Source: Chloroflexota bacterium
GTDB taxonomy: Bacteria > Chloroflexota > Anaerolineae > Fen-1058
Assembly (NCBI GenBank): GCA_016219235.1
Contig: JACRBO010000126.1
Span: 1 to 21,695, forward strand
DNA: 21,695 nucleotides
Direction: 5' to 3'
A model generated the notes under the pieces. That model had not been told where the DNA came from, made no database searches, and saw only the letters and a program-made list of their open reading frames with translations. The position numbers and the translations under genes are program-made. Shown in pieces: positions 15,801-21,695 of this stretch (positions are counted from its first letter, which is position 1; every line of letters begins with the position of its first letter).

Positions 15801-16585
15801 GCGTTCAGGCCGTATTTATCCGTGCCAAAGTCGATGACCCGCAACCGCATTTCCTTCGCGGGACTGTACGACTGCGGTGTGTTAGTCCAGCCCACCGCAT
15901 CGATTGGGGCCGCGCCGGGGAAGGGCGGCTGACCGGCAAAGCCGGCCGGATGATCGAATTGCAGGCCGAAAGATGCGACGAACGCCGCATCATCCGTGGC
16001 GCCGATGTAGTTGGTGGCAACGCCGCGCCCGGATAAGAAGCCGCGGAAGTCGACCGTCGGCCCGTTGATGGCGCCGCTGCGGCCGCCGGCCCACTCGATC
16101 TGCGCGACCTTCTTGCCGCCGCGCTCGGCCGCCTGCGCCAGCGTCTCGGCCTGCAACACGCCTGCATCAAACGCGCCGGTGCGTGTGCTCAAAGGCGCGC
16201 CGTTGATGTGGAAGGTGTTGTTGGTGGAACCATGCACACCCGCCCATGCACCGGTCGCCAGGCTGAACCAGCCCGCGCCCGTGTTGGGCGGCGCCGCTGT
16301 GAGCAGTCCACCGCCGGACGATTTCACGCCGGTGCGCAGCAGGCGGGCAAAAGTCGGCAGGATGCGAAGACTTGAGAGCGTCTCGACCAGGTCTTGCCGC
16401 AGGCCATCGGCGGCGAAGAAGATGACGGCATCGTCGCGCTGGTCGTGCTCGATGCGCTCCGGCACGATGGGCGAAGCGATGGAACTGAGCGGCAAAGCGA
16501 GGATGGCGAAGACGACGACGAGCGGCATCACTCGCGTCAGCAGCCACCGGCCCGGCCCCCGATTGGTACGGTGAAGTTGAGGCAT
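12848..16585 (-). CDS. Secreted fusion of alkaline-phosphatase-superfamily phosphodiesterase and UshA-like 5'-nucleotidase
   Basis: A 1245-residue exported protein. A Sec signal peptide (basic RGPGRWLLTR, then a hydrophobic stretch to LSSIASP at about 40) precedes two hydrolase modules. Module 1 (about 50-715) is an AlkP-superfamily nucleotide pyrophosphatase/phosphodiesterase-like domain: AADG (metal Asp60), the NTGAGWFSLATG segment with putative nucleophile Thr102, TDEFQH (421-426), SDHG (493-496), GQHG (657-660) and the end motif IDLAPT. Module 2 (about 734-1245) is a 5'-nucleotidase: LTDFHGQ, GDN, GNHEFDYG (819-826) and AGHTHR metal motifs, then the C-terminal substrate domain with NLVTDAM and NSGGLR. 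Together they could cleave extracellular nucleotides or nucleotide sugars to nucleoside monophosphate and then to nucleoside and phosphate. I chose ATG 16585 over a possible start at 16660 because GGGAG precedes it at proper spacing and the signal peptide starts there. There is no C-terminal anchor, and a terminator-like hairpin follows. Specificity unproven. Confidence 0.88.
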   Translation of the reverse strand: MPQLHRTNRGPGRWLLTRVMPLVVVFAILALPLSSIASPIVPERIEHDQRDDAVIFFAADGLRQDLVETLSSLRILPTFARLLRTGVKSSGGGLLTAAPPNTGAGWFSLATGAWAGVHGSTNNTFHINGAPLSTRTGAFDAGVLQAETLAQAAERGGKKVAQIEWAGGRSGAINGPTVDFRGFLSGRGVATNYIGATDDAAFVASFGLQFDHPAGFAGQPPFPGAAPIDAVGWTNTPQSYSPAKEMRLRVIDFGTDKYGLNAYIYDSTNDHRVNYNRVLFAPAKDGAAAVANLRRGEWGDVKVTISGGALDGKTAGLLLKVEELNGDLSRVRLYHTSVTRANATWTNWAGEPGFTGDFAEYIAQTFPTSMAADFAGLEAGIVSEETYIEQGVYWETAHYPVIRYILNTYKPDLAMIGYPITDEFQHQFLGLVTRKLPNGADNPAYDDVQVNGTPDGRVLKRAAFIARAYRGADATLRLVQSLMPGNSSTFVASDHGFAPQFAAIDASKVLVDLGLLSAPQTSNCRPATGETIGKAIACWAGGTVQIYLNLAGRDPVNASFTQVAAADEAATVAQIRAAFQALSDPNDWTGDGAPEGWTVIDRTYTKAEARYIPNGPATTTDMAHPTRTGDLVVFAYPPYQFDAATPGTLVARSAFFGQHGYVPDVQNLAANVNMRATFIAGGDAIRDKYVADDVRTIDLAPTIAYVLGIPEPQHSQGLVRLDLLRDGKSRQLIPLLGLTDFHGQLEPGSTTIDGRNVSVGGAAQLATMFDEEAAQLPGTSFLFASGDNVGASPANSGLLQDMPAIDVENAWGLDATSYGNHEFDYGIDRLLQHQARANFPFLGANIVSETTGLNPDWVKGTHVFNYGFLRIGVIGIELENTPELVKAGATAGLRFLPAIETIRAESEKLRRRGIKVQIVLIHEGTATGANAVDGNPAIPWQGPIMTIAQGIQDTTVDVILAGHTHRVSNLMVGKILVAEGLNAGASYSVVQMVVKGSDVEWAGAATRIAKNLGVAKRSDVQAIVDDANAQTAVLRNQVIGTQQFDIRRAPTRLFESAMGNLVTDAMRAKYPGIDAAITNSGGLRADLLVTPPTAGEQPGEITWGEMFAVLPFGNRTVIETLTGAQLEQAFLNGFSPFCNVAIATGRFPQVSGLKVTFACNGTTPVVTGMWKTPDGIGGTQTPIGPADTVRFVTNDFMYTGGDGYTAFAQGTNVLQPGDDLLQVAIEYVTANSPVGPVVEGRIVGP

Positions 16586-16718
16586 GTCTGATCTCCCTTG
16601 GTAGATTTTATTGACGAAGATTGCGTGCTTTGGCAGCACAGGCGAATGCGACGTACTCACAACTCGATCGATTCACGTTGCCCGCAAAGTCACCTCCTGC
16701 TGAGGGTGTCGAAACCGC

Positions 16719-16761
16719 GATCAGCCGATGATGTGGCCCCCGCCCGCATCACCGGCTGATC
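16719..16761. promoter_or_regulatory. Inverted repeat in the leader of the phosphodiesterase-nucleotidase gene
   Basis: Arms gatcagccg (16719-16727) and cggctgatc (16753-16761) pair perfectly, and after one mismatch tgatg/catca add five more pairs. It lies about 134 bases upstream of the ATG, between the candidate promoter at 16802-16830 and the gene, so it would be transcribed in the 5' leader. A consensus Shine-Dalgarno AGGAGGTGA (16690-16698, minus strand) without a good start codon also lies in the leader. An operator or RNA control element is possible. Confidence 0.45.
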
Positions 16762-16801
16762 AAATCTCCCCTGACTGTAATGACCAGGCAATCACTATTT
16801 A

Positions 16802-16830
16802 CTTGTAACACACTGATCGACGCCTGTCAA
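16802..16830 (-). promoter_or_regulatory. Candidate promoter of the phosphodiesterase-nucleotidase gene
   Basis: A perfect TTGACA (16825-16830) on the minus strand, 17 bases of spacer, then TACAAG (16802-16807, four of six). It implies a leader of about 210 bases. The surrounding stretch (16790-16860) is AT-rich compared with the window. Confidence 0.45.
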
Positions 16831-16900
16831 TTTAGAGATTTTTTTAACGTACTTGTCAGTGGATGGTAAGAGGGTTGTGGCGCGTTTGTAACGCAGTGAG

Positions 16901-17061
16901 GCAAGATGCAGGATGCAAGATGCAGGATGCAGGATGCAGGATGCAGGAGGCAAGATGCAGGATGCAGGATGTGCTAAACTCATAGGCGAATGACGCAGAC
17001 CTGTCAGGTGGCGCAAGTGCGGCGTGTCGTTCGGATATTCGGTGCGCCACCTGACAGGTCT
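16901..17061. repeat. Heptamer-plus-hairpin element, copy 2
   Basis: Ten contiguous heptamers GCARGAT (16901-16970, one ending in G), the same conserved segment as copy 1 (gtgctaaactcataggcga and following), then an inverted repeat with perfect 19-bp arms (16997-17015 and 17043-17061) around 27 bases. Copy 1 at 12060 has three heptamers and 21-bp arms. Arms are identical while the loop has diverged, as expected if the paired structure or arm sequence is selected or newly copied. The second arm ends 17 bases before the ATG of the reverse-transcriptase remnant. Confidence 0.92.
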
Positions 17062-17078
17062 TATCGGGAGCAAGGCGC

Positions 17079-17282
17079 ATGAAAACGTACAAACAGCTGT
17101 ACCCGTTGATCACCGACTTTGAGAACCTGTGGCTGGCCTTTAAGGCCGCCGCGCGCGGCACGCCAGGCGGCCCACCGATGCACCGCGTCGGGTGTGAGCA
17201 GCAATCTCTGTCGGGTAAGGCTGAGATTGCTTCGTCGCAAAAGGCGCTCCTCGCAATGACGGTTGACTCGCTGTATCGCTGA
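17079..17282 (+). pseudogene. N-terminal remnant of a reverse transcriptase
   Basis: The only plausible plus-strand coding trace. The ATG at 17079 follows GGGAG and begins MKTYKQLYPLITDFENLW and then LAFKAAARG, which resembles the N-terminus of bacterial reverse transcriptases of the type starting K.Y.NLY..I..FENL..AY..AR.GK. Resemblance stops after about 28 residues; the rest of the 67-residue ORF comes from unrelated sequence including an intergenic repeat. RT catalytic motifs (YADD) are absent. I read this as a truncated RT gene whose body was deleted or replaced. The start is seen; the family call is from memory of such N-termini and needs a search. Confidence 0.6.
17223..17260. repeat. 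Diverged copy of a common intergenic repeat (HCEERSDEAI type)
   Basis: On the minus strand, GTCATTGCGAGGAGCGC, then TTTTGCGACGAAGCAATCTC, matches the widespread bacterial intergenic repeat whose spurious translation reads RHCEERSDEAIS. It interrupts the tail of the RT remnant and lies 26 bases downstream of the glycosyltransferase stop at 17287. Confidence 0.65.
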
Positions 17283-17286
17283 CTCG

Positions 17287-18510
17287 CTATTCCTCATTCC
17301 ACGCCACATTAAACCGCTCGAACAACTCGATCAGATTCGGCAGGCCCACAATCTGCGACGACTCTTTCTTCACTGGTCCGCGCTGCGCCAGCGCCCACGC
17401 CTGCTCCACAATGTCATACGCCGCGCGCGGACGTCCCAACTTCACGGCATTGGCTGATCTGTCTTTGAGCAAAGCCTGATCATTCGACAACCAATGAGCC
17501 ATCGATTCCAGCGCCTGCAGCGGCTCCTCGATCAACTCGCCCGCGCCGCCGTTGACGACGTAGTTGGCGTTGCCCGTCTCTTGCCCCGGAATCACATCCG
17601 TCAACAGCAGTGGCAGACCCGCCGCCAATGATTCCGTGACAATCAGCCCGCCCGCCTTGCAGATGATGGCATCGGCAGCGCGCATAAGCGTAGGCATGTT
17701 CTTCACGAAGTTGTAGATGTGCGCGGGCACGTGCCATTCGGTCTTCAGCAATTCGTTGTACTGTTCCTCGTCGCCGCCGGCCGCCATCACCAGTTGAATC
17801 GGCCAGCCCGAATGATTCAGCACTTTCAAAATCGATCCCAGATGTTCGACGCGCTTGCTGCCCACCGCCAGAATCGTCGTGCGATCTTGATCCCAGCCCA
17901 GTTCGGCGCGAATCGCCGCTTTTTCGCGCGTCTCCTGCACGATGCGCGGATGAACCGGAATGCCGATCACTTGAATCTTGTCCGGCGACAGCCCCGCTCC
18001 GATCGCCAGTTCGCGCACCATCGGCGTGGGCACAATCGTCACATCCGCGTCGTCGCTGAACCAGATTTGATGCACGGTCACCAGATCGGTGACGACGGCG
18101 ATCAAGGGCACAAAGGTCTTGGTAATCGCAAAGACCGCGCCCAGCGCCGCTTGATACAACGGATAGGTGGAGATGATGACGTCCGGCTGCTGATCGAGCA
18201 TGATCTCGCGCAGCACGGGATACAACAACGTGCGCAGCGCGTTTTCCATCAAGCGGCTGGTGATGGACTCATCGCTGAGATCGTAGCCCAATCGATACAG
18301 GCCGGGCAGATCGCGCGCGATGCGATCGTAATCCGACTGGCTGTTGCGCAGCAGCGTAGGCGTGCGCTCGTCGCCGAGCGGGTTCACGATCTTGAAGGTG
18401 CACTCGCGGCCATGCGTTTCTTGCAGCGCCGCCGCAATGGCATTAGCCGCGCTGCGATGGCCGAAGCCCGCATCGGCGGTGAGGGTGAGGACGTGTTTGG
18501 TGTCTGGCAT
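17287..18510 (-). CDS. MGDG synthase / processive diacylglycerol glycosyltransferase-like (GT28)
   Basis: A 407-residue peripheral-membrane GT-B glycosyltransferase, likely moving glucose or galactose from a UDP-sugar onto diacylglycerol to make membrane glycolipid. GFGHRSAANAI (15-25) is the MGDG-synthase N-terminal signature; DVIISTYPLYQ and VTDLVTVHQIWF (about 110-151) continue the acceptor-side domain; the C-terminal donor domain has AVGSKR, ICKAGGLIVTESLAAGLP (about 283-300) and LLTDVIPGQETGN (302-314), which bind the nucleotide sugar. Length fits the family. I chose ATG 18510 over the one at 18537 because the longer form lacks a ribosome-binding site and extends into a palindrome, while GAGG lies eight bases before 18510. 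It is 86 bases downstream of the ABC ATPase gene, separated by a long hairpin, so it may be independent or weakly co-transcribed. Acceptor and sugar inferred. Confidence 0.85.
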   Translation of the reverse strand: MPDTKHVLTLTADAGFGHRSAANAIAAALQETHGRECTFKIVNPLGDERTPTLLRNSQSDYDRIARDLPGLYRLGYDLSDESITSRLMENALRTLLYPVLREIMLDQQPDVIISTYPLYQAALGAVFAITKTFVPLIAVVTDLVTVHQIWFSDDADVTIVPTPMVRELAIGAGLSPDKIQVIGIPVHPRIVQETREKAAIRAELGWDQDRTTILAVGSKRVEHLGSILKVLNHSGWPIQLVMAAGGDEEQYNELLKTEWHVPAHIYNFVKNMPTLMRAADAIICKAGGLIVTESLAAGLPLLLTDVIPGQETGNANYVVNGGAGELIEEPLQALESMAHWLSNDQALLKDRSANAVKLGRPRAAYDIVEQAWALAQRGPVKKESSQIVGLPNLIELFERFNVAWNEE

Positions 18511-18522
18511 GTTTTTTCCTCT

Positions 18523-18589
18523 GGACACAGATTGCACAGATAAAACGGATGAAGCAGTTAATCTGTGTTTATCTGTGCAATCTGTGTCC
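18523..18589. repeat. Perfect 22-bp inverted repeat built from CACAGAT units
   Basis: Arms 18523-18544 and 18568-18589 are perfectly complementary over 22 bases around a 23-base loop. On the minus strand the first arm and loop contain three direct copies of CACAGAT spaced 9-10 bases apart. It starts 7 bases after the ABC ATPase stop and ends next to the GAGGAAA ribosome-binding site of the downstream glycosyltransferase gene. It could act as a terminator or attenuator (no T-run seen) or affect access to that site. Confidence 0.85.
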
Positions 18590-18596
18590 CAAATCT

Positions 18597-19421
<825 letters not shown>

Positions 19422-19436
19422 GGTAAACCTCAAGTC

Positions 19437-19540
19437 GTGACACGATGACAGGATGACACGATGACAGGATGACACGATGACAGGATGACACCTGCGTTAA
19501 GAGATCATCTTGTCACCCCGTCACCTTGTCATCGTGTCAC
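19437..19540. repeat. 16-bp tandem repeats and facing octamers between fusion protein and ATPase genes
   Basis: Three exact copies of cacgatgacaggatga (19441-19488), a short unique spacer, then degenerate octamers in the opposite sense (about 19509-19540). The ends pair perfectly over 14 bases (19437-19450 with 19527-19540), so the transcript could fold into a long hairpin. The octamers abut the stop codon of the membrane-fusion gene and the other side ends just before the ATPase ribosome-binding site. Confidence 0.92.
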
Positions 19541-20739
19541 TACTGCCCGATCTGCACATCCACAAACGCCGTCATGCCCCAGCGCAAGGCCGGATCAAGT
19601 TGATCGAGTTCGACGATCACTGTGTAGTTCACTGCGCTCACGCCGGGCGTGCTCATCGGCGCGATGCGCGTCACCGTGCCCTTGATCGTCTGGCCGGGCA
19701 GGGCGTCAAACGTTACGCTGGCCGTCGCGCCTTCGCGCACGCGGGCGATGTCGGCCTCGCTCAGGTCGGTCGTCTCGATTCGCAACGATGCTAGATCGCC
19801 CAACGTCACGATCGATTGCCCCGGCGACATCATCTCGCCCGATCGGACGTACACCGTCCCGAGCGTGCCGTCGAACGGCGCGACGAGTTGGAGTTTCGCC
19901 AACTGTGACTTCGCCGTCTCCAATGTTACCTGTGCCTGTTTGACCTGCGCCTCCGCCACGGCGATCTGCTCTGCGGCTGCGCCGGCCTTCAGCAAAGCAA
20001 GTTGAGCTTGCGCCGAGGTCTGCTGCGCCTGCGCGGCATCAACGCTGGCGCGGGCGGCAGTCACTTCATTCCAGGTCGCGCCCGCTTTCACCTGAGCGAG
20101 GCGCTTTACGGCGACTTCATGCTGCGCCTTGATCGAGGCCAGCTGCGCCCGCATTTTCTCTTCGGCCTCGCCCAGACCGCCGACGGAAATGCCATACTCT
20201 TTCGCGGTGGCTTGACCTTTCAGCACCCCGTCGTAGGCCTGTTGCGCAAAGACAACCTCGGCCGCCGTCCGCGAGACATCCGCTTCCGCCGCGGCGATGT
20301 CCGCCGAACGTGCGCCCGCTTGCAGTTGGGCCAGTTGTGCTGTCGCGTTTTGCGTATTGGCCTCCGCCGCTTTCACGGCCTGTTCGGCTACCGTAATTTC
20401 TTCGACACGCCCGCCCGCCTTGATTTGAGCGAGTTGCGCCTGTGCAATCGCCAGCGCCGCCTCAGCCTGCGACACGGCAAGTTTCGCATCGGTGTCGTCG
20501 AGCTGCGCGATCACCTCGCCGGCCTGCACCCGATCGCCCGTTTGAACTTTCAGATCGATCAACGCGCCGCCGGTCTGAAAACTCAAGTTAGCCCAACGCG
20601 TCGGCAATACTTTGCCCGACGCTGTGACCACGGCGGGCACATTTACTGTCGAGGCAACTGGCGTCGGCGTTGGCTGGCCTGTGCTGCAAGCAGCCAGTAT
20701 CAAAGTCAATAGCATCAAACCAACGATCATCTTTTTCAT
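19540..20739 (-). CDS. Lipoprotein membrane-fusion (HlyD/MacA-like) subunit
   Basis: A 399-residue exported lipoprotein, the periplasm-side or wall-side adaptor of the ABC system. The signal MKKMIVGLMLLTLILAAC ends in a lipobox with Cys18, followed by a Thr/Pro-rich tether. The first half of a lipoyl/barrel-sandwich domain (SGKVLPTRWANLSF to VQAGEVIAQLDD, about 41-82) is followed by an unusually long coiled-coil region (about 83-283), the second lipoyl half with APFDGTLGTVYVRSGEMMSPG (287-307) and the beta-barrel to the C-terminus. The coiled coil repeats QLAQIKAG-like units four times (about 103, 135, 213, 247), each followed by an Ala-rich helix. The ATG at 20739 with GGAGG seven bases before is clearly better than one at 20778. 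It lies 64 bases downstream of the permease stop. A Cys-anchored form suits a monoderm-like envelope. Confidence 0.92.
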   Translation of the reverse strand: MKKMIVGLMLLTLILAACSTGQPTPTPVASTVNVPAVVTASGKVLPTRWANLSFQTGGALIDLKVQTGDRVQAGEVIAQLDDTDAKLAVSQAEAALAIAQAQLAQIKAGGRVEEITVAEQAVKAAEANTQNATAQLAQLQAGARSADIAAAEADVSRTAAEVVFAQQAYDGVLKGQATAKEYGISVGGLGEAEEKMRAQLASIKAQHEVAVKRLAQVKAGATWNEVTAARASVDAAQAQQTSAQAQLALLKAGAAAEQIAVAEAQVKQAQVTLETAKSQLAKLQLVAPFDGTLGTVYVRSGEMMSPGQSIVTLGDLASLRIETTDLSEADIARVREGATASVTFDALPGQTIKGTVTRIAPMSTPGVSAVNYTVIVELDQLDPALRWGMTAFVDVQIGQ

Positions 20740-20781
20740 GCTGACCTCCATAATTGCAGCGAGTGGCGATGTCGCCATCGT

Positions 20782-20807
20782 CCTTATCTACTTGTTTCCT
20801 TGTCTAC
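20782..20807. repeat. Short 16-bp tandem repeat after the permease gene
   Basis: ccttatctacttgttt (20782-20797) and a partial second unit ccttgtctac (20798-20807) that includes the permease stop codon. It is the same family as 3604-3635. A small hairpin (tggcga/tcgcca, 20764-20777) lies between it and the membrane-fusion gene. Confidence 0.8.
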
Positions 20808-21695
20808 TCATAGCGAAGTGCTTCAACCGGGCTTAGATTCGCCGCCCGCCACGCCGGATACAGCCCGCCGATCGCGCCCAGCAGCAGCGCGATGATGGCT
20901 GTTTGCAGCAGCAGATTCGGCGACACGACGATCTTCAGGAAGTCACCCCACAACGGGATCAGGCTCATCAACCAGCCCAGTACGATGGCCGACACAAACC
21001 CGATCGCGGTGCCGAGCGAACTGAGCAACACCGACTCTTTGAGCACCATCCATAGCACGCGCCGCCGTCGCCAGCCCACTGCGCGCAGCGTACCAATCTC
21101 GCGCGTGCGCTCGTACACGCTCATGATCATCGTGTTGGCCATGCTGATGCCGCCGACGATCAGCGCCAGCAGCGTAATCGCCAACATCATCGCATTCATG
21201 TTCTGCATGTCGGGCATGCTCTCCGCGAACTCGCTCGACAGCGTCACCGCGATCTCCGGCTGGGCGGCTTCCAGTTGTTTCGCCAGCGCTTCGGCCTGCG
21301 CCGGATCGTTGACCTTGATCGCATACATCGAGACCTGCCGCGGCTTGCCCGTCAACTCTTGTCCATCGCGCAGTGATACGACAGCCGCGCCTTCTTCATA
21401 CGACACACCTGTTTCAAACACGCCCACAATGCGGAAACCGATTTCGCTTAAGCGCACAACATCGCCGACCCTCGCCTTCAGCGCTTCCAACGTCTTGCGG
21501 CCCACGATGATCTCGCGATTGCCCTGCAGGCCGCGCCCTTCGACGATGTTGAAGTGCTTAATCGCCGGTTCGTGCGGCGCGTAACCGAAGATCAACATGA
21601 ACGGCATGTTCTCCATCGTCACCGCGCTGAACACGATGCCCGATACGCTCTGCACGCCGGGCGTGGCCGCGATCTGCCGTCCGATCTTTTCGCTG
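20804..21695 (-). CDS. FtsX/MacB-type ABC transporter permease, N-terminus outside the window
   Basis: 296 codons of an integral membrane protein continue past the right edge; a GTG at 21655 is internal, because in-frame coding sequence (EKIGRQIAATPGVQSVSG) extends upstream of it. The visible part is the end of the large extracytoplasmic MacB_PCD-like domain (IVGRKTLEALKARVGDVV, with FRIVGVFETG), then the FtsX domain with the helix MMLAITLLALIVGGISMANT, the coupling segment YERTREIGTLRAVGWRRRRV and two more helices, ending NLSPVEALRYE. This is the classic C-terminus of MacB/LolC/E permeases. It is first in the visible permease, adaptor, ATPase order and must partner those two genes. Substrate could be a peptide, lipid, antibiotic or lipoprotein. 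Confidence 0.93.
   Translation of the reverse strand, partial: SEKIGRQIAATPGVQSVSGIVFSAVTMENMPFMLIFGYAPHEPAIKHFNIVEGRGLQGNREIIVGRKTLEALKARVGDVVRLSEIGFRIVGVFETGVSYEEGAAVVSLRDGQELTGKPRQVSMYAIKVNDPAQAEALAKQLEAAQPEIAVTLSSEFAESMPDMQNMNAMMLAITLLALIVGGISMANTMIMSVYERTREIGTLRAVGWRRRRVLWMVLKESVLLSSLGTAIGFVSAIVLGWLMSLIPLWGDFLKIVVSPNLLLQTAIIALLLGAIGGLYPAWRAANLSPVEALRYE

Noticed and set aside
16586..16660. Longer start (16660) for the phosphodiesterase-nucleotidase
   Set aside because: It would place 25 polar residues before the signal peptide and has no ribosome-binding site; ATG 16585 has both features.
12060..17061. Composite transposon or integron bounded by the two hairpin elements
   Set aside because: No transposase, integrase or target-site duplication was found; the elements are direct repeats and the bracketed gene has its own promoter and terminator-like hairpin.
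16795..17161. Minus-strand ORFs with repeated SCILHPA peptides
   Set aside because: The peptide periodicity is only the translation of the GCARGAT heptamer array.
17719..18543. 274-residue plus-strand ORF opposite the GT28 gene
   Set aside because: Arg/His/Gln-rich antisense shadow; the minus strand encodes the MGDG-synthase signatures.
20740..20778. Longer start (20778) for the membrane-fusion lipoprotein
   Set aside because: The extra 13 residues would displace the lipoprotein signal, and the strong GGAGG serves the ATG at 20739.

Overview
The window looks like chromosomal DNA of a GC-rich, free-living bacterium, most plausibly a member of the Chloroflexota. This rests on gene content (MGDG-synthase-type glycosyltransferase, GT-C membrane glycosyltransferases with long low-complexity linkers) and on the many short degenerate tandem repeats between genes, a style I associate with that phylum. 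It is an inference from style, not a marker-gene placement. Every convincing protein gene lies on the minus strand, so the window is best read from high to low coordinates.

Layout from right to left. (1) 21695-18597: an ABC export or efflux system of the MacB/LolCDE type, made of an FtsX-like permease (cut by the window edge), a lipoprotein membrane-fusion protein and an ATPase. (2) 18510-17287: a processive-diacylglycerol/MGDG-synthase-like glycosyltransferase. (3) 17286-16586: a gap with a repeat-derived segment, the start of a broken reverse-transcriptase gene on the plus strand, a heptamer array with a long hairpin, and a leader with a candidate promoter for the next gene. (4) 16585-12848: a large secreted protein joining an alkaline-phosphatase-superfamily phosphodiesterase to a UshA-type 5'-nucleotidase. 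(5) 12847-11684: a repeat-rich gap with a terminator-like hairpin, about 3.5 copies of a 146-bp tandem repeat in an A-B-A-B pattern, a second copy of the heptamer and hairpin element, and a palindrome that recurs upstream of acs. (6) 11683-10352: a HemL-like class III aminotransferase ending in a clear intrinsic terminator. (7) 10238-1436: a four-gene operon of large polytopic membrane proteins (GT-C glycosyltransferase, YfhO-like protein, two paralogous GT-C enzymes with C-terminal discoidin-like beta domains), joined by ATGA overlaps. (8) 1295-1: the N-terminal two thirds of acetyl-CoA synthetase, starting at GTG behind an extended -10 promoter.

Function: the four-gene operon most likely transfers lipid-linked sugars to extracytoplasmic acceptors. 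The GT28-like gene makes glycolipid. The ABC system exports a lipophilic or peptide substrate, or extracts lipoproteins. The fused phosphodiesterase-nucleotidase scavenges phosphate and nucleosides outside the cell. No complete mobile element, CRISPR array, tRNA or rRNA was seen. The most unusual content is the non-coding architecture: different short tandem-repeat families start at or just after stop codons in several gaps, and one family enters the coding frame of both paralogous glycosyltransferases.
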